Below, in pieces: positions 8,130 to 17,119 of a stretch of 64,000 bases of DNA. This stretch comes from CBEUVQ01 sp965546615. Lineage in GTDB: Bacteria; Bacillota; Desulfotomaculia; Desulfotomaculales; Desulfohalotomaculaceae. A model generated the notes under the pieces. That model was not told where the DNA came from and made no database searches. It worked only from the letters and a program-made list of their open reading frames with translations. Every line of letters starts with the position of its first letter. Positions within the stretch are counted from its first letter, which is position 1. A program made the position numbers and the translations under genes. Location: positions 1 to 64,000 of the forward strand of contig CBEUVQ010000009.1 in the NCBI GenBank assembly GCA_965546615.1. Reading direction: 5' to 3'.

Positions 8130-8456
8130 TTAGTCTGATATTGGAATCTTAATCCCCAATAACGGAGCATGCTGCTGCGCACCATACACATCAGTTTCAC
8201 CAATTGAACCTGACGGACGAGGTCTTTTGATTGTGCTTTTTATTGCCAATGCTTGGGGAAATTCAATGATGTTGATAATATCCTCTTTATCAATGCCATA
8301 TAGTTTGGCAATTAATTCTTTATTGATTACTTTGGATGCGACTGTCTTTTGGTAACTTGCTTCGTCTTTAAAAATGATGTCTAAAGTCAGTTCAAAAGGC
8401 CCGGAATTTTTGCTGCGAATTACTTTGGCCAGTTCGGCAATCGGTATTTTTTTCAT
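8130..8456 (-). CDS. DUF4387-family protein
   Basis: This 108-residue protein resembles the small DUF4387 family, which commonly accompanies AtuA-like proteins. In some genomes the two are fused. Its ATG lies 4 nt after the AtuA-family stop, and its ribosome site GGAGGTAT is inside the end of that gene, so the pair is translationally coupled. The biochemical role of the family is not established. Confidence 0.75.
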   Translation of the reverse strand: MKKIPIAELAKVIRSKNSGPFELTLDIIFKDEASYQKTVASKVINKELIAKLYGIDKEDIINIIEFPQALAIKSTIKRPRPSGSIGETDVYGAQQHAPLLGIKIPISD

Positions 8457-8459
8457 GTT

Positions 8460-9812
8460 TTATACCTCCAGCATTTTTATGGGAAATAATTTTACAGGGT
8501 CCTGCACTTCTAATAAATGATAAATGCTGTACTCATAAACTTCTCCTGCTTTAAAATCAGACGGTGAATAAGGAAACGCTAAATTGCCGGCAGTGGCAAT
8601 TCTTCCTGGGTAACCATAATGCAGCATAGTGCTGCGCGCAAAACTGCAAATTGTATCGGCAGTTTCCTGAGTTTTTGCTACCGCATCAATTACAATTCCC
8701 AACTCATGCCCCGGATGAGGTGTAGGCTCCAGTTCACCCATTACCGCATTTTTTCCGTAAATATGAAAATACAATTGATAATCATATCCTTGTCGCTGAA
8801 AATTATTTTTCACCCTGTTTTCTACTGCAGCAATGATATCATCAATTTGCTTAATCATGATACTATCCCGACATCCTGCTATAGAAACGGTGCGATAGCC
8901 AACCTTTTTAGCCCCTTCCAGTTTTACAGTGTATGTTTCCGCAGGGATATACTTGCTGCCTTTTACCTGCACCGCAGTATCGCTAAACTGGCTAAAAGTT
9001 GTTTCTTTTAAGCTCAATACCCCACCTGGACCAGGAAGTTCTAACGGATTTGTTTTTTCATAAAGGGTATGCGCCGCCACCGAAGTTGTAGTACAGCGGC
9101 GTTCTTTGTTTAAAGGCTCAATAATAAAACTGTCAGCTGTCAGTGTTCCCATTACACTGTCACTGCCACTGCCCGGTTCTGCAGCTATTGCACCGCATTC
9201 TAAAATTTTGCCCATATGAATGGCTAAACCGTGGTCAAAACCTTTTCTGACAGCGTCAGCTGCAAAAACGGCAGGATCATAGCAGCGCCCGGCCAAAACT
9301 ACTTGCGCCCCTTCATCTAAAGCTTTGATTAGCGGTTCAACCCCCATTTGAGCAACAATACGGGTAGACTGTTCAATATCTTCCGCAGTAAGTTCCGGAG
9401 CAGGGTGCAGAGGCACTATGCGTCCATCAGCTAATTCTTTTTGGATAAATTTTTTATCTAATTCTGATTCAATCACTGCTATTTTAAACTTCCAGTTGTT
9501 TTCTTCAGCCAGTTCTTTAATAATTTGCAGATTCCATTCTAAATGGCTGTTTGCTCCGCTCCCGCCGGCTGTACCTATCAAAACAGGTATACCGTGCTCT
9601 AAACCGGCGTTCAAAATCAATTCTAAATCACGCTTTACCGCATTGCGGTTTGTAAAAGAAACACCTGCACCGAGGTAGTAAGGCCCGGGGTCGGTCGAAC
9701 CGGCGTCAACAGCAATCACATTTGGATTGCGCTTTAATCCTTCCTGAAAAGATTCTTCCGGAAATCCATAGCCTAAAATAGCAGTTGGTGAGAGCACGCG
9801 ATATTCATTCAC
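8460..9812 (-). CDS. AtuA-family (DUF1446) acyclic terpene utilisation-like protein
   Basis: This protein of about 450 residues has the DUF1446/AtuA signature region VIAVDAGSTDPGPYYLG near its N-terminus, then GTAGGSGANSH, and VLAGRCYDPAVFAADA in the middle. AtuA is needed for acyclic terpene breakdown in Pseudomonas, but the wider family has unknown substrates. The GTG at 9812 is chosen because GGAGGT lies 9 nt upstream; the longer frame to 9890 adds non-family sequence. It probably works with the DUF4387 protein. The nearby TRAP transporter might import its substrate, but that is inference. Confidence 0.78.
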   Translation of the reverse strand: MNEYRVLSPTAILGYGFPEESFQEGLKRNPNVIAVDAGSTDPGPYYLGAGVSFTNRNAVKRDLELILNAGLEHGIPVLIGTAGGSGANSHLEWNLQIIKELAEENNWKFKIAVIESELDKKFIQKELADGRIVPLHPAPELTAEDIEQSTRIVAQMGVEPLIKALDEGAQVVLAGRCYDPAVFAADAVRKGFDHGLAIHMGKILECGAIAAEPGSGSDSVMGTLTADSFIIEPLNKERRCTTTSVAAHTLYEKTNPLELPGPGGVLSLKETTFSQFSDTAVQVKGSKYIPAETYTVKLEGAKKVGYRTVSIAGCRDSIMIKQIDDIIAAVENRVKNNFQRQGYDYQLYFHIYGKNAVMGELEPTPHPGHELGIVIDAVAKTQETADTICSFARSTMLHYGYPGRIATAGNLAFPYSPSDFKAGEVYEYSIYHLLEVQDPVKLFPIKMLEV

Positions 9813-9942
9813 CAAAATCCAACCTCCTTCAATAACTTTGTAAAATAGTTTAGTTTTACAAGCAGTTCGGATATTTCTATAAATTATCACCGATCAAAAA
9901 AATGCTTTAATAGATGAAGATCGGGTTAATTTTCATAAATCT

Positions 9943-9951
9943 ATTATATCA
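9943..9951 (-). promoter_or_regulatory. Extended -10 promoter for the AtuA/DUF4387 operon
   Basis: The minus strand reads TGATATAAT, a TGn-TATAAT extended -10, about 130 nt upstream of the GTG start. The -35 position is not conserved. Confidence 0.45.
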
Positions 9952-10059
9952 AAAAGTGCTTTTTAACGCCGTCCAAAAAAGAATTAACAATTCACCTGCT
10001 TACAATTACAGCTCACCGGCCGCAATAAATTACAGGCGGCAAACGTTTGGTTTTTTCAT

Positions 10060-10090
10060 AAAAAAAGACTGTCAACTTTGTTGACAGTCT
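10060..10090 (-). terminator. Terminator of the lipoprotein gene (repeated hairpin type)
   Basis: A perfect 11-bp stem, AGACTGTCAAC/GTTGACAGTCT, with a 3-nt loop is followed on the minus strand by a run of seven T. Nearly the same hairpin occurs at 50097-50121, differing by one compensating base pair. Confidence 0.85.
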
Positions 10091-10152
10091 GAGGGTTAAT
10101 AACAATCCTTATTTACCCCACGCAATTGTATTCAAAAATCAAGTCTGTATTA

Positions 10153-11106
10153 TTACTGGGATACTCTGTTAAACACTATTGTATCGTTAAGCTCCTTAAG
10201 GCTGAAGCACCTGTCTCCCCCCACCCATTTAACAGTTAGTTGTTCACCGTCTTGTGTTAATTCAATTTCTGAGCTTAGAGAACCTTCAGAGATAGCAGTG
10301 GATAAAACTGCCCTTTCTCCATCCACCGCCAGTGTATAACCAAACGGACCGCCCAAACCCGGGTCGGCACCCGGATAAAGACTTTCTATTACTGCAAAAT
10401 AAGCACCTTCGGCACCATTTTCTGTGCTGCCTTCAGTAATTTCAATATACTGAATCCATCCATCATTACTTTTCCACTGCCACAATCCCAAAAGGTCTTC
10501 ATCCTTATTTGTTAGTTCATATTCACTGACATCCCATATATAATCAGGCAGGCTGACAGCCCCCGTTTCCTTTTGAGTTATCGGTGTGAATGTCTGTCTG
10601 TCAGTACCGCTGACAACTGTCACCTCAACGGACGGTTGCTGATCCTTTGAATCTGCATACAGCACCAGAGATTCTTCTGCTCTCTTTATCTGCGTACCGG
10701 CTTTTATTTCTTTGCCGTCACTCAACTTAATGTCTTTCAATGCTGTCACAACGATTTCTGAATTTTTGTATTTTGGTACTATAATCCATGCTTCACTGCC
10801 ACCGGCATCAACCCATTCCGGCACACGGCTTAAATGCCGGTAACCATAATCATTTGCAGCTTTCTGAAAGGCTTCATTCTTGTAATATCCTAAAAATCCC
10901 GCTGCAAAAAACTTGCCGTCATCCAAAGTGCCTAATTGGTCAGTTACTGCCAAATAATTATTGCCCATTTCTAAAGATTCCGCTGCTTTATGAGTGTCTT
11001 TAACATCACCGGCAGGTGGATTGGCAGCTGTACATGCAGCCAGAACAAAAGCTGAAAGTATCAACATTGCAATACTTCCTAGAAAATTGTATTTTTTAGT
11101 CATCAT
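10153..11106 (-). CDS. Predicted lipoprotein of unknown function
   Basis: This 317-residue protein has a lipoprotein signal: a positively charged N-terminus, a hydrophobic helix and a lipobox LAAC with the cysteine at about residue 25. The rest is hydrophilic and looks secreted, with beta-rich segments and no motif I recognise. Two ATG codons are adjacent, and AAGGAAG precedes the first. The gene follows dctM by about 118 nt on the same strand and has its own terminator. A role in sensing or binding extracellular compounds is possible but unsupported. Confidence 0.7.
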   Translation of the reverse strand: MMTKKYNFLGSIAMLILSAFVLAACTAANPPAGDVKDTHKAAESLEMGNNYLAVTDQLGTLDDGKFFAAGFLGYYKNEAFQKAANDYGYRHLSRVPEWVDAGGSEAWIIVPKYKNSEIVVTALKDIKLSDGKEIKAGTQIKRAEESLVLYADSKDQQPSVEVTVVSGTDRQTFTPITQKETGAVSLPDYIWDVSEYELTNKDEDLLGLWQWKSNDGWIQYIEITEGSTENGAEGAYFAVIESLYPGADPGLGGPFGYTLAVDGERAVLSTAISEGSLSSEIELTQDGEQLTVKWVGGDRCFSLKELNDTIVFNRVSQ

Positions 11107-11224
11107 AAGTCTTCCTTACAGCATGTTTTGCTCTCATATTATCTGCGGTGACGCAGACCGTCAAGAATTAATTTCATCCATTTTTTGCTGACAGGAACTT
11201 TGCCTTATGGAGACAAACACTCAG

Positions 11225-12505
11225 TTATTTCATTAGCGTTCTGGGAATATACAGCGAAAGTTCCGGACAAAAGACCAGTAAAACTAAAGCTAACAGCATA
11301 ATGACAATAAACGGAATAATTCCGCGAATGACATTTTCCAAACGATCTCTGGCCATTGCGCTGACTACAAAGAGATTCAAACCTACCGGTGGGGTAATCA
11401 TTGCTAATTCCATGTTTACTGTCATAATAACTGCAAAATGCAGCAGATCAATACCCAGCGCTTTAATCATCGGCAGTAAGATCGGCAGCGTAATCAGCGT
11501 TATTGATACTGCTTCCAAAAAAGTTCCCATAATAAAGAACATTATATTGCACGCAAAGATAAACAAATATTTATTAAGGTTGTTTTCGGCGATCCAACGG
11601 GCAACATTATTTGGCACTTGGGCATTGGTTAAATACAAAGCAAAAACCATTGCTGCGGCAATAATTAGAAAAATCATTGAGGAGATATTAATTGATTCCC
11701 GAAAAACCGCTCGGATATCCTTCAGTTTTAATTCACGATAAATAAAAGCAGAAACAATTATGGTATAAAAAACAGAAAGCACTGCTGCCTCGGTGGGTGT
11801 TACCACACCCAAGTAAATGCTGCCGAGAATAAAGACCGGTAAAAAAGCACCCGGCAGTGCTTTTATAGATGCTGACCATCTTTCCTTCCAAGATGCCTTT
11901 TCGCACAGTTCGAAATTCATTCTTTTGGCATAGATAACCGCACTGAAAATTAAAATACCGGCAAGAATAGTACCGGGAATTAATCCTGCCATAAATAACT
12001 TGCCTATTGATTCCTCAGCGGTCACCCCAAACACAACCATGGTAACGCTGGGCGGGATTAAAATACCCAATGTTCCGGCTGCAGCCACCAAACCCATGGC
12101 ATAGCGTTTGGGGTAGCCGCCATCCATCATGGCGGGAAGCATAATCGACCCTACTGCCGCTGCAGTAGCAGGACTGGAGCCGGAGATAGCGGCAAAAATA
12201 GCACAAGACATAATCGTTACTACTGCAAGCCCACCCGGCAGGTGTCCTAACCAAGACTTCAGGGCATTGATTAAATACTTAGCAATGCCACCGCGCGACA
12301 TTAACACACCGGCAAAAACAAAAGCCGGTATCGCCATCAGTGTCGGTGAAAGCAGTGAAGCAAACATTCGCTGCACAATCATATATAATGAAAAGTCGGT
12401 AGTTGCCGCTAAAACAACGATCGCCGCCACCGCCAAAGAAATGGCTATTGGTACATTTAACAAAAAGAGGATGACAAATAAACTAAACAGGGCTGCTGTC
12501 GCCAT
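11225..12505 (-). CDS. dctM: TRAP transporter large membrane subunit
   Basis: This 426-residue protein with about 12 hydrophobic segments matches DctM, the ion-coupled permease of TRAP transporters. Family sequences include FVFAGVLMSRGGIAKYL and GSSPATAAAVGSIMLPAM. The ATG at 12505 is preferred, with AAGGGG upstream; a TTG at 12514 is in frame but poorly spaced. It overlaps dctQ by 23 nt. With DctP and DctQ it takes up a solute, probably a C4-dicarboxylate or related acid. Confidence 0.93.
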   Translation of the reverse strand: MATAALFSLFVILFLLNVPIAISLAVAAIVVLAATTDFSLYMIVQRMFASLLSPTLMAIPAFVFAGVLMSRGGIAKYLINALKSWLGHLPGGLAVVTIMSCAIFAAISGSSPATAAAVGSIMLPAMMDGGYPKRYAMGLVAAAGTLGILIPPSVTMVVFGVTAEESIGKLFMAGLIPGTILAGILIFSAVIYAKRMNFELCEKASWKERWSASIKALPGAFLPVFILGSIYLGVVTPTEAAVLSVFYTIIVSAFIYRELKLKDIRAVFRESINISSMIFLIIAAAMVFALYLTNAQVPNNVARWIAENNLNKYLFIFACNIMFFIMGTFLEAVSITLITLPILLPMIKALGIDLLHFAVIMTVNMELAMITPPVGLNLFVVSAMARDRLENVIRGIIPFIVIMLLALVLLVFCPELSLYIPRTLMK

Positions 12506-13016
12506 TATCGTCAACCCCTTCTCGCATCATTGCAATCCATTTACCGTCTCGATATTTAATTAAATAATAAAGTTTTTCTATAAATCTTATTCCCAACATA
12601 ATCCCGGAAATAGGTACAATCAAGTTGATCATCCAAAGCGGTGTTTGCGTATCTACAGATTTTTGACCGGTTAATAAATAGGACTGTACCAGCTGACAGC
12701 CATAAAAAGTATATAATACACAAAACCCCAAACCTAACAAATTAGCAAAAATACTGACATATCGTTTGGCCTTAATCGACAAAAAATTATAGAGCATATC
12801 AACTTTAATATGATGGTTATTTCTCAATGCTACCGCAATACCCATAAGCACACCCCAAACCACAAAATACACTGAGAATTCATCAATCCATGACTGCGGG
12901 CGGCCAAAAAAGTAGCGCAGTATTACATTTATAAATACCAGCGTCAAACCAATGAATAACAATCCGCCGGATAAGTAGTCTTCAAGAGCTGCGTAAGCCC
13001 GTTTAAAGCGCTCCAA
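12483..13016 (-). CDS. dctQ: TRAP transporter small membrane subunit
   Basis: This 177-residue protein has four predicted helices and the DctQ-type segment RPQSWIDEFSVYFVVWGVLMG near residue 38. It bridges the binding protein and the permease. Its gene lies between dctP and dctM and overlaps dctM. Confidence 0.92.
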   Translation of the reverse strand: MERFKRAYAALEDYLSGGLLFIGLTLVFINVILRYFFGRPQSWIDEFSVYFVVWGVLMGIAVALRNNHHIKVDMLYNFLSIKAKRYVSIFANLLGLGFCVLYTFYGCQLVQSYLLTGQKSVDTQTPLWMINLIVPISGIMLGIRFIEKLYYLIKYRDGKWIAMMREGVDDNGDSSPV

Positions 13017-13051
13017 AACGCTCCCTCCTTTACTCCAATGTACCCGGTTTT

Positions 13052-13076
13052 AAAAAGGACGGGCTTCTACCCGTCC
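13052..13076 (-). terminator. Attenuator between dctP and dctQ
   Basis: On the minus strand GGACGGG and CCCGTCC form a perfect 7-bp stem with a 6-nt loop followed by TTTTT. It lies 19 nt after dctP and before dctQ. It probably lets part of the transcripts end after dctP, so that binding protein is made in excess over the membrane subunits. Confidence 0.75.
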
Positions 13077-13094
13077 CTGCTGAAGATGTTTATT

Positions 13095-14120
13095 CTACTC
13101 AATTTTCATAGCAGCATCTATATATTCCTGACCGATTTGGTCGCCATACTGCTCGTAAACCGGTTTTAACGCTTCTAAAAATTTAGCTCGATCCTGTTCA
13201 GTGAGCTGATAGATTTCTACTTTACCGCTGTTCTTAATATTTTCATAACTCTGTGTATTTAATTCATCAGCCAGTTGACGTTCATAAGCTGTGGCTTCTT
13301 TAATACTTTCTTCCAGTATGGACTTTTGTTCCGGTGTTAAGTTATTCCAAAATGCGGTATTAGTTAATAAGCAGTAATCCAGCCGTCCATGACCGGAAAC
13401 GGTAAGATATTTCTGCACTTCAACATACTTCTGAGTATCGATATTATTAAAAGTATTCTCTTGTCCGTCAACTGTTCCGTTCTGCAGAGCTTGGTATACT
13501 TCACTGAAAGCCATTGCCGACGAACCGGCACTAAGGGCCTTGAATTGGGCATCTATCACACCGCCGCTTTGGCTGCGAAATTTTAAACCTTCAAAATCGG
13601 CGGGAGATTTTAACGGACGTTTGTTGTTGGTAAAATGTTTGGAACCGTTCGGCCACCAAGCTAAACCTACAATTCCTTTAGATTCCAAACTTTTCATTAA
13701 TTTCTGGCCCATCGGTCCGTCATAAAAGTTAAGAGCCGCTTGGTCGTTTTTAAATAAGAACGGCATGTCAACCAGTTGAAAAGCGGGTTCAAAACCAACC
13801 AATTTTGTTACAGACGGAGCAATAAACTGGACATTATTGGCCAATAAAGCTTCTATCTCTTCTTTGTCTCCATACAATTGGGAAGAAGGATATACCTCAA
13901 CCTGCATTTTACCGCCTGACTTTTCTTCTACCAATTCTTTAAATTTCAATGCCGCTTGACCTTTGGGGGTTGTTTCGGCAACAACATGCGACAGCTTAAT
14001 CTTAATTACCCCATCAGCTGATTGTTTTTTTTCACTTCCACCGCCGCACGCAGTCAGAGTGAGTACTAAAGAAACAGCCAACATCAGCGGAACAATAAAC
14101 CGCTTTAATTGTTTCGACAT
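13095..14120 (-). CDS. dctP: TRAP transporter solute-binding protein (lipoprotein)
   Basis: This protein of 341 residues starts with a lipoprotein signal (LTLTACGGG) and then a DctP-type binding domain. Family segments include HVVAETTPKGQAALKF near the start and LKFRSQSGGVIDAQFKALSA, which carries the conserved Arg that usually binds the substrate carboxylate. The ATG at 14120 follows AGGAGG by 6 nt, whereas the longer in-frame start lies upstream of that site. The substrate is probably a carboxylic acid. Neighbouring fumarate and malate genes suggest C4-dicarboxylate, but the AtuA-linked substrate is an alternative. Confidence 0.93.
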   Translation of the reverse strand: MSKQLKRFIVPLMLAVSLVLTLTACGGGSEKKQSADGVIKIKLSHVVAETTPKGQAALKFKELVEEKSGGKMQVEVYPSSQLYGDKEEIEALLANNVQFIAPSVTKLVGFEPAFQLVDMPFLFKNDQAALNFYDGPMGQKLMKSLESKGIVGLAWWPNGSKHFTNNKRPLKSPADFEGLKFRSQSGGVIDAQFKALSAGSSAMAFSEVYQALQNGTVDGQENTFNNIDTQKYVEVQKYLTVSGHGRLDYCLLTNTAFWNNLTPEQKSILEESIKEATAYERQLADELNTQSYENIKNSGKVEIYQLTEQDRAKFLEALKPVYEQYGDQIGQEYIDAAMKIE

Positions 14121-14277
14121 TCCCATCCTCCTCATCTTTACATGTTATTATTTTGGTAAAATGAAGCTGCGGTAAATTTTACATACTGTTTAAAAAATAC
14201 GCCGCGTTAATTATAAAATATTTTGAAATATCATACTTTATTTTATATTCTAACTACTCTACACCAAACATTTTAAT

Positions 14278-14332
14278 GGTAAATGGTATATATTTTAAGG
14301 TGAAAAACCTTATTCCAGGGGTAAATGGTATA
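14278..14332. repeat. Two direct repeats in the dctP upstream region
   Basis: GGTAAATGGTATA occurs at 14278-14290 and again at 14320-14332, spaced by 42 nt (about four helical turns). Between them lies a small inverted repeat, AAGGT/ACCTT (14297-14311). The region is between the ynbB terminator and dctP, so it is a good candidate operator for control of the TRAP operon. Confidence 0.55.
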
Positions 14333-14334
14333 CT

Positions 14335-14367
14335 ACAAAAAAGGTGCCAAAACGGCACCTTTTTTTG
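14335..14367. terminator. Bidirectional terminator beyond ynbB
   Basis: GGTGCC and GGCACC form a 6-bp stem with an AAAAC loop, flanked by A and T runs. On the plus strand it ends in seven T. Its position upstream of dctP and downstream of ynbB suggests it separates the two minus-strand operons. Confidence 0.75.
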
Positions 14368-14387
14368 GGAATAAAATATAATTTAAC

Positions 14388-15629
14388 TTATACACCAAGC
14401 ACTGCTTGCGCTGCGGAAAGCGCCCCGATTTTGACATACTCTTTTGACAAACCACCCTGCATATATACCGCATAAGGTTCTCTTAACGGACCGTCTGCAG
14501 ACAGTTCTATTGATGCTCCTTGAATAAAGGTTCCCGCGGCCATTATCACTGCATCCTCATAACCGGGCATTCCGTCCGGTTCCGGACGCACATGCGCATC
14601 TACCGGTGAAGCACTTTGCAGTCCTCGGCAAAATTCCACCAGCTTTTCTGGTGAACCCAACTTAATTGCCTGGATAATATCAGTACGGTATTCATCAAAA
14701 CCAGGTGAAACAGGATAACCCAAGCGTTCAAATAAACGGGCAGTAAAAACCGCCCCTTTTAACGCTTCAGCCACTACATGCGGGGCAAGAAAAATCCCCT
14801 GCATTAACAGCCGCTGAAAAGATAATGTTGGTCCCACTTCAGATCCAATCCCCGGTGCTGTCCAGCGGCTGGCAGCTAAATGAATTAAATCCCTTCGCCC
14901 AACAATGTATCCCCCTGTCGGAGCAATCCCGCCACCGGGATTTTTTATCAGCGAGCCCGCAATTAAATCTGCCCCTACGTGGCAGGGTTCACGGTCCTCA
15001 ACAAATTCCCCGTAACAGTTGTCTACAAATACCAGTGTGTTTGGCTGCCTGTTCTTTACATACTCTACTAATTTTTTGATTCCCGCAAGGGTTAGCGCGG
15101 GACGCCACGCATACCCGCGTGAGCGCTGCACCATTACCATTTTGGTTCTGCTGTTCAATGCTTGTCCGATTGCCTTCCAGTTCAGTTCACCGTCAGGTAA
15201 AAGATCAACTTGACGATATTTTATGCCATAACTTTTTAATGAACCGGGAGAATTGCTGCGGATGCCGATTACCTCTTCTAAAGTATCATACGGCTCTCCT
15301 TGGACAGATAATAATTCATCACCAGGCTGCAGCACACCGAACAGGCACAGTGCAATAGCGTGGGTACCTGATACAATCTGCCCCCGCACCAGTGCTGCTT
15401 CACCGCCAAACACTTCTGCATATATGTTCTCTAAAACCTCGCGCCCGGCATCACCATATCCATAACCTGTTCCACCTTTTAAATGAAAATCACTTACCCG
15501 AGCATTCTGAAAAGCTTGCAGTACCCGGCGGTGGTTATTAAGCGACATTTCATCCGCCTGCTGGTAAATATGCTGAACTTCTGTTTCTACCTCTCTAGCT
15601 AATTTATCTAAGTTGACAAAATTATTCAT
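14388..15629 (-). CDS. ynbB: YnbB-like PLP-dependent protein (aluminium-resistance family)
   Basis: This 413-residue protein belongs to the Cys/Met-metabolism PLP enzyme superfamily, COG4100 type. It contains VRGQIVSGTHAIALCLFGVL near residue 80 and the probable PLP lysine region AGSLIKNPGGGIAPTGG near residue 230. The exact reaction of the family is not established; older annotation links it to aluminium resistance. In Bacillus ynbB lies near spoVK and glnR, and here it directly follows spoVK and hfq, which supports the assignment. AGGGGG precedes the ATG. Confidence 0.85.
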   Translation of the reverse strand: MNNFVNLDKLAREVETEVQHIYQQADEMSLNNHRRVLQAFQNARVSDFHLKGGTGYGYGDAGREVLENIYAEVFGGEAALVRGQIVSGTHAIALCLFGVLQPGDELLSVQGEPYDTLEEVIGIRSNSPGSLKSYGIKYRQVDLLPDGELNWKAIGQALNSRTKMVMVQRSRGYAWRPALTLAGIKKLVEYVKNRQPNTLVFVDNCYGEFVEDREPCHVGADLIAGSLIKNPGGGIAPTGGYIVGRRDLIHLAASRWTAPGIGSEVGPTLSFQRLLMQGIFLAPHVVAEALKGAVFTARLFERLGYPVSPGFDEYRTDIIQAIKLGSPEKLVEFCRGLQSASPVDAHVRPEPDGMPGYEDAVIMAAGTFIQGASIELSADGPLREPYAVYMQGGLSKEYVKIGALSAAQAVLGV

Positions 15630-15723
15630 TATGTAAACCCCCTGTTATCAAGTGTAGCTACAGCTTAATAATTTTATCATATTTTTCCTGTCTTGCTGCA
15701 GTAAGTGCTAAATACTAAATTAT

Positions 15724-16689
15724 TTAATCTTCTGTTAAGTCATCATACGCATTGGCAATATCCTCTAATGTAATGGTCATTAATTCTTCTCTGCTGATAT
15801 TATTGTTTTGCGAATTTACCAGCCGCACTGCTTGCAGGCGCATCGCCCGTTCAATCAGATTTCTAACCATGCGGGCATTGCCGCTGTTGTTATGCTGTAT
15901 CACCCGCTCGCGAATAAAGGTGCGCAATTGATCTTTTGCTTCATCTGTCAACTTATACTGCCGCTGATCCGACATTAATTTGGCAATATCCATCAATTCT
16001 TGAATTGTGTAATCCGGAAATGTAATATGAATAGGGAACCTGGAGCGCAAGCCGGGGTTAGACTCAATAAAAAATTCCATTTCGTGTTTATAACCTGCTA
16101 AAATCAGAATTAGGTTATCTTTGTTATCTTCCATTGCTTTTACCAAACAGTCGATCGCTTCCTTGCCAAAATCCTTTTCTCCGCCGCGGGCGAGAGAATA
16201 AGCTTCGTCAATAAACAATACCCCACCCAATGCCTTTTTTACTTGTTCCCGGGTGCGTTTTGCGGTATGACCAATATATTCCCCCACTAAGTCCGCCCTT
16301 TCCACCTCAATGATGTGCCCTTTGCTCAGTACACCCATTTCTTTGAACAGCTGCCCCAAAAGCCTGGCAATAGTAGTTTTTCCCGTTCCGGGGTTGCCTT
16401 TAAAAATCATATGTAAAACCATCGGTTCGGAGTTTAATTTTTCTTTTTGCCGCAATTTTTGAATTTCAATATATGCATGCAGTTCATTAATCAGTTTTTT
16501 CACGCTTTTTAAACCAACCAACCGATTGATCTCATTCATAATATCCTTAGCGGTTTTTGAAGTGTGATAATCCTCGGTGGATGCTGTTTCACTTGTTTTA
16601 ATCGGATTTAAATGCTTACGCGGCTGAAAATTTTTAATTTTTGTCGGTTCCAAACGTTCCGGGTTTTGCCACATTTTAATTTTTACCAA
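15724..16689 (-). CDS. spoVK: Stage V sporulation protein K, AAA+ ATPase
   Basis: This 321-residue protein has an AAA+ core of the CbbX/SpoVK type: Walker A GNPGTGKTT near residue 105, Walker B GVLFIDEAYSL near residue 157, and an arginine-finger region GLRSRFP. SpoVK acts late in spore maturation. The best-spaced start is a TTG at 16689, 7 nt after GAGGTGA; the next ATG is too far away. Its placement between hfq and ynbB matches Bacillus gene order. Confidence 0.87.
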   Translation of the reverse strand: MVKIKMWQNPERLEPTKIKNFQPRKHLNPIKTSETASTEDYHTSKTAKDIMNEINRLVGLKSVKKLINELHAYIEIQKLRQKEKLNSEPMVLHMIFKGNPGTGKTTIARLLGQLFKEMGVLSKGHIIEVERADLVGEYIGHTAKRTREQVKKALGGVLFIDEAYSLARGGEKDFGKEAIDCLVKAMEDNKDNLILILAGYKHEMEFFIESNPGLRSRFPIHITFPDYTIQELMDIAKLMSDQRQYKLTDEAKDQLRTFIRERVIQHNNSGNARMVRNLIERAMRLQAVRLVNSQNNNISREELMTITLEDIANAYDDLTED

Positions 16690-16756
16690 TATAAGTCACC
16701 TCAAAGGAGCAGTTCTTCCTTTTACATATATACGCCCCAGAAGGTGAATACTGAAC

Positions 16757-16783
16757 AAAAAAACCCCTTAATTAAGGGGTTTT
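16757..16783 (-). terminator. Terminator after hfq
   Basis: AAAACCCCTTAATTAAGGGGTTTT is a near-perfect palindrome followed by T runs on the minus strand. It lies directly after the hfq stop. Confidence 0.85.
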
Positions 16784-16787
16784 GGCA

Positions 16788-17030
16788 CTATACCGGTTTG
16801 TTGTCAGGTGATAACGCACTTACCGGGCGCTGGGGGCTGATGGTTGAAATGACATGTTTATATACCATCATTTGTTTACCCTCACTCTCCAGAATCACTG
16901 TGAAATTATCAAATCCCCGCACCATCCCTTTAAGCTGAAAACCGTTAGTTAAAAACATGGTGATGGGGATATTCTCTCTGCGAACTTGATTTAAAAAAGC
17001 ATCTTGTAAATTAATTTGGGATTTGGTCAT
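16788..17030 (-). CDS. hfq: RNA chaperone Hfq
   Basis: This 80-residue protein has the Sm1 motif region (NGFQLKGMVRGFDNFTVIL) and the Sm2 motif YKHVIS. The N-terminal INLQDAFLNQVRRE is typical. Hfq hexamers bind small RNAs and mRNA A-rich sites. GGAGGG precedes the ATG. The gene follows miaA, a very common arrangement. Confidence 0.96.
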   Translation of the reverse strand: MTKSQINLQDAFLNQVRRENIPITMFLTNGFQLKGMVRGFDNFTVILESEGKQMMVYKHVISTISPQRPVSALSPDNKPV

Positions 17031-17119
17031 GGGGGTCCCTCCGTTTTTATCTTTATTTTAGTAATGCAGGCCAGATACTGCAACTGGTTTACAGCTAGCC
17101 CATTTAAAACTTTTTACTT

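Larger units (their letters stand above)
9813..10152. other. Intergenic stretch upstream of the AtuA-family gene
   Basis: These 340 bases hold no convincing gene. They contain a minus-strand extended -10 (TGATATAAT, 9943-9951) that may drive the AtuA operon, and a terminator hairpin at 10060-10090 for the lipoprotein gene. No -35 element was recognised and no sigma-54 motif was seen. Confidence 0.5.
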
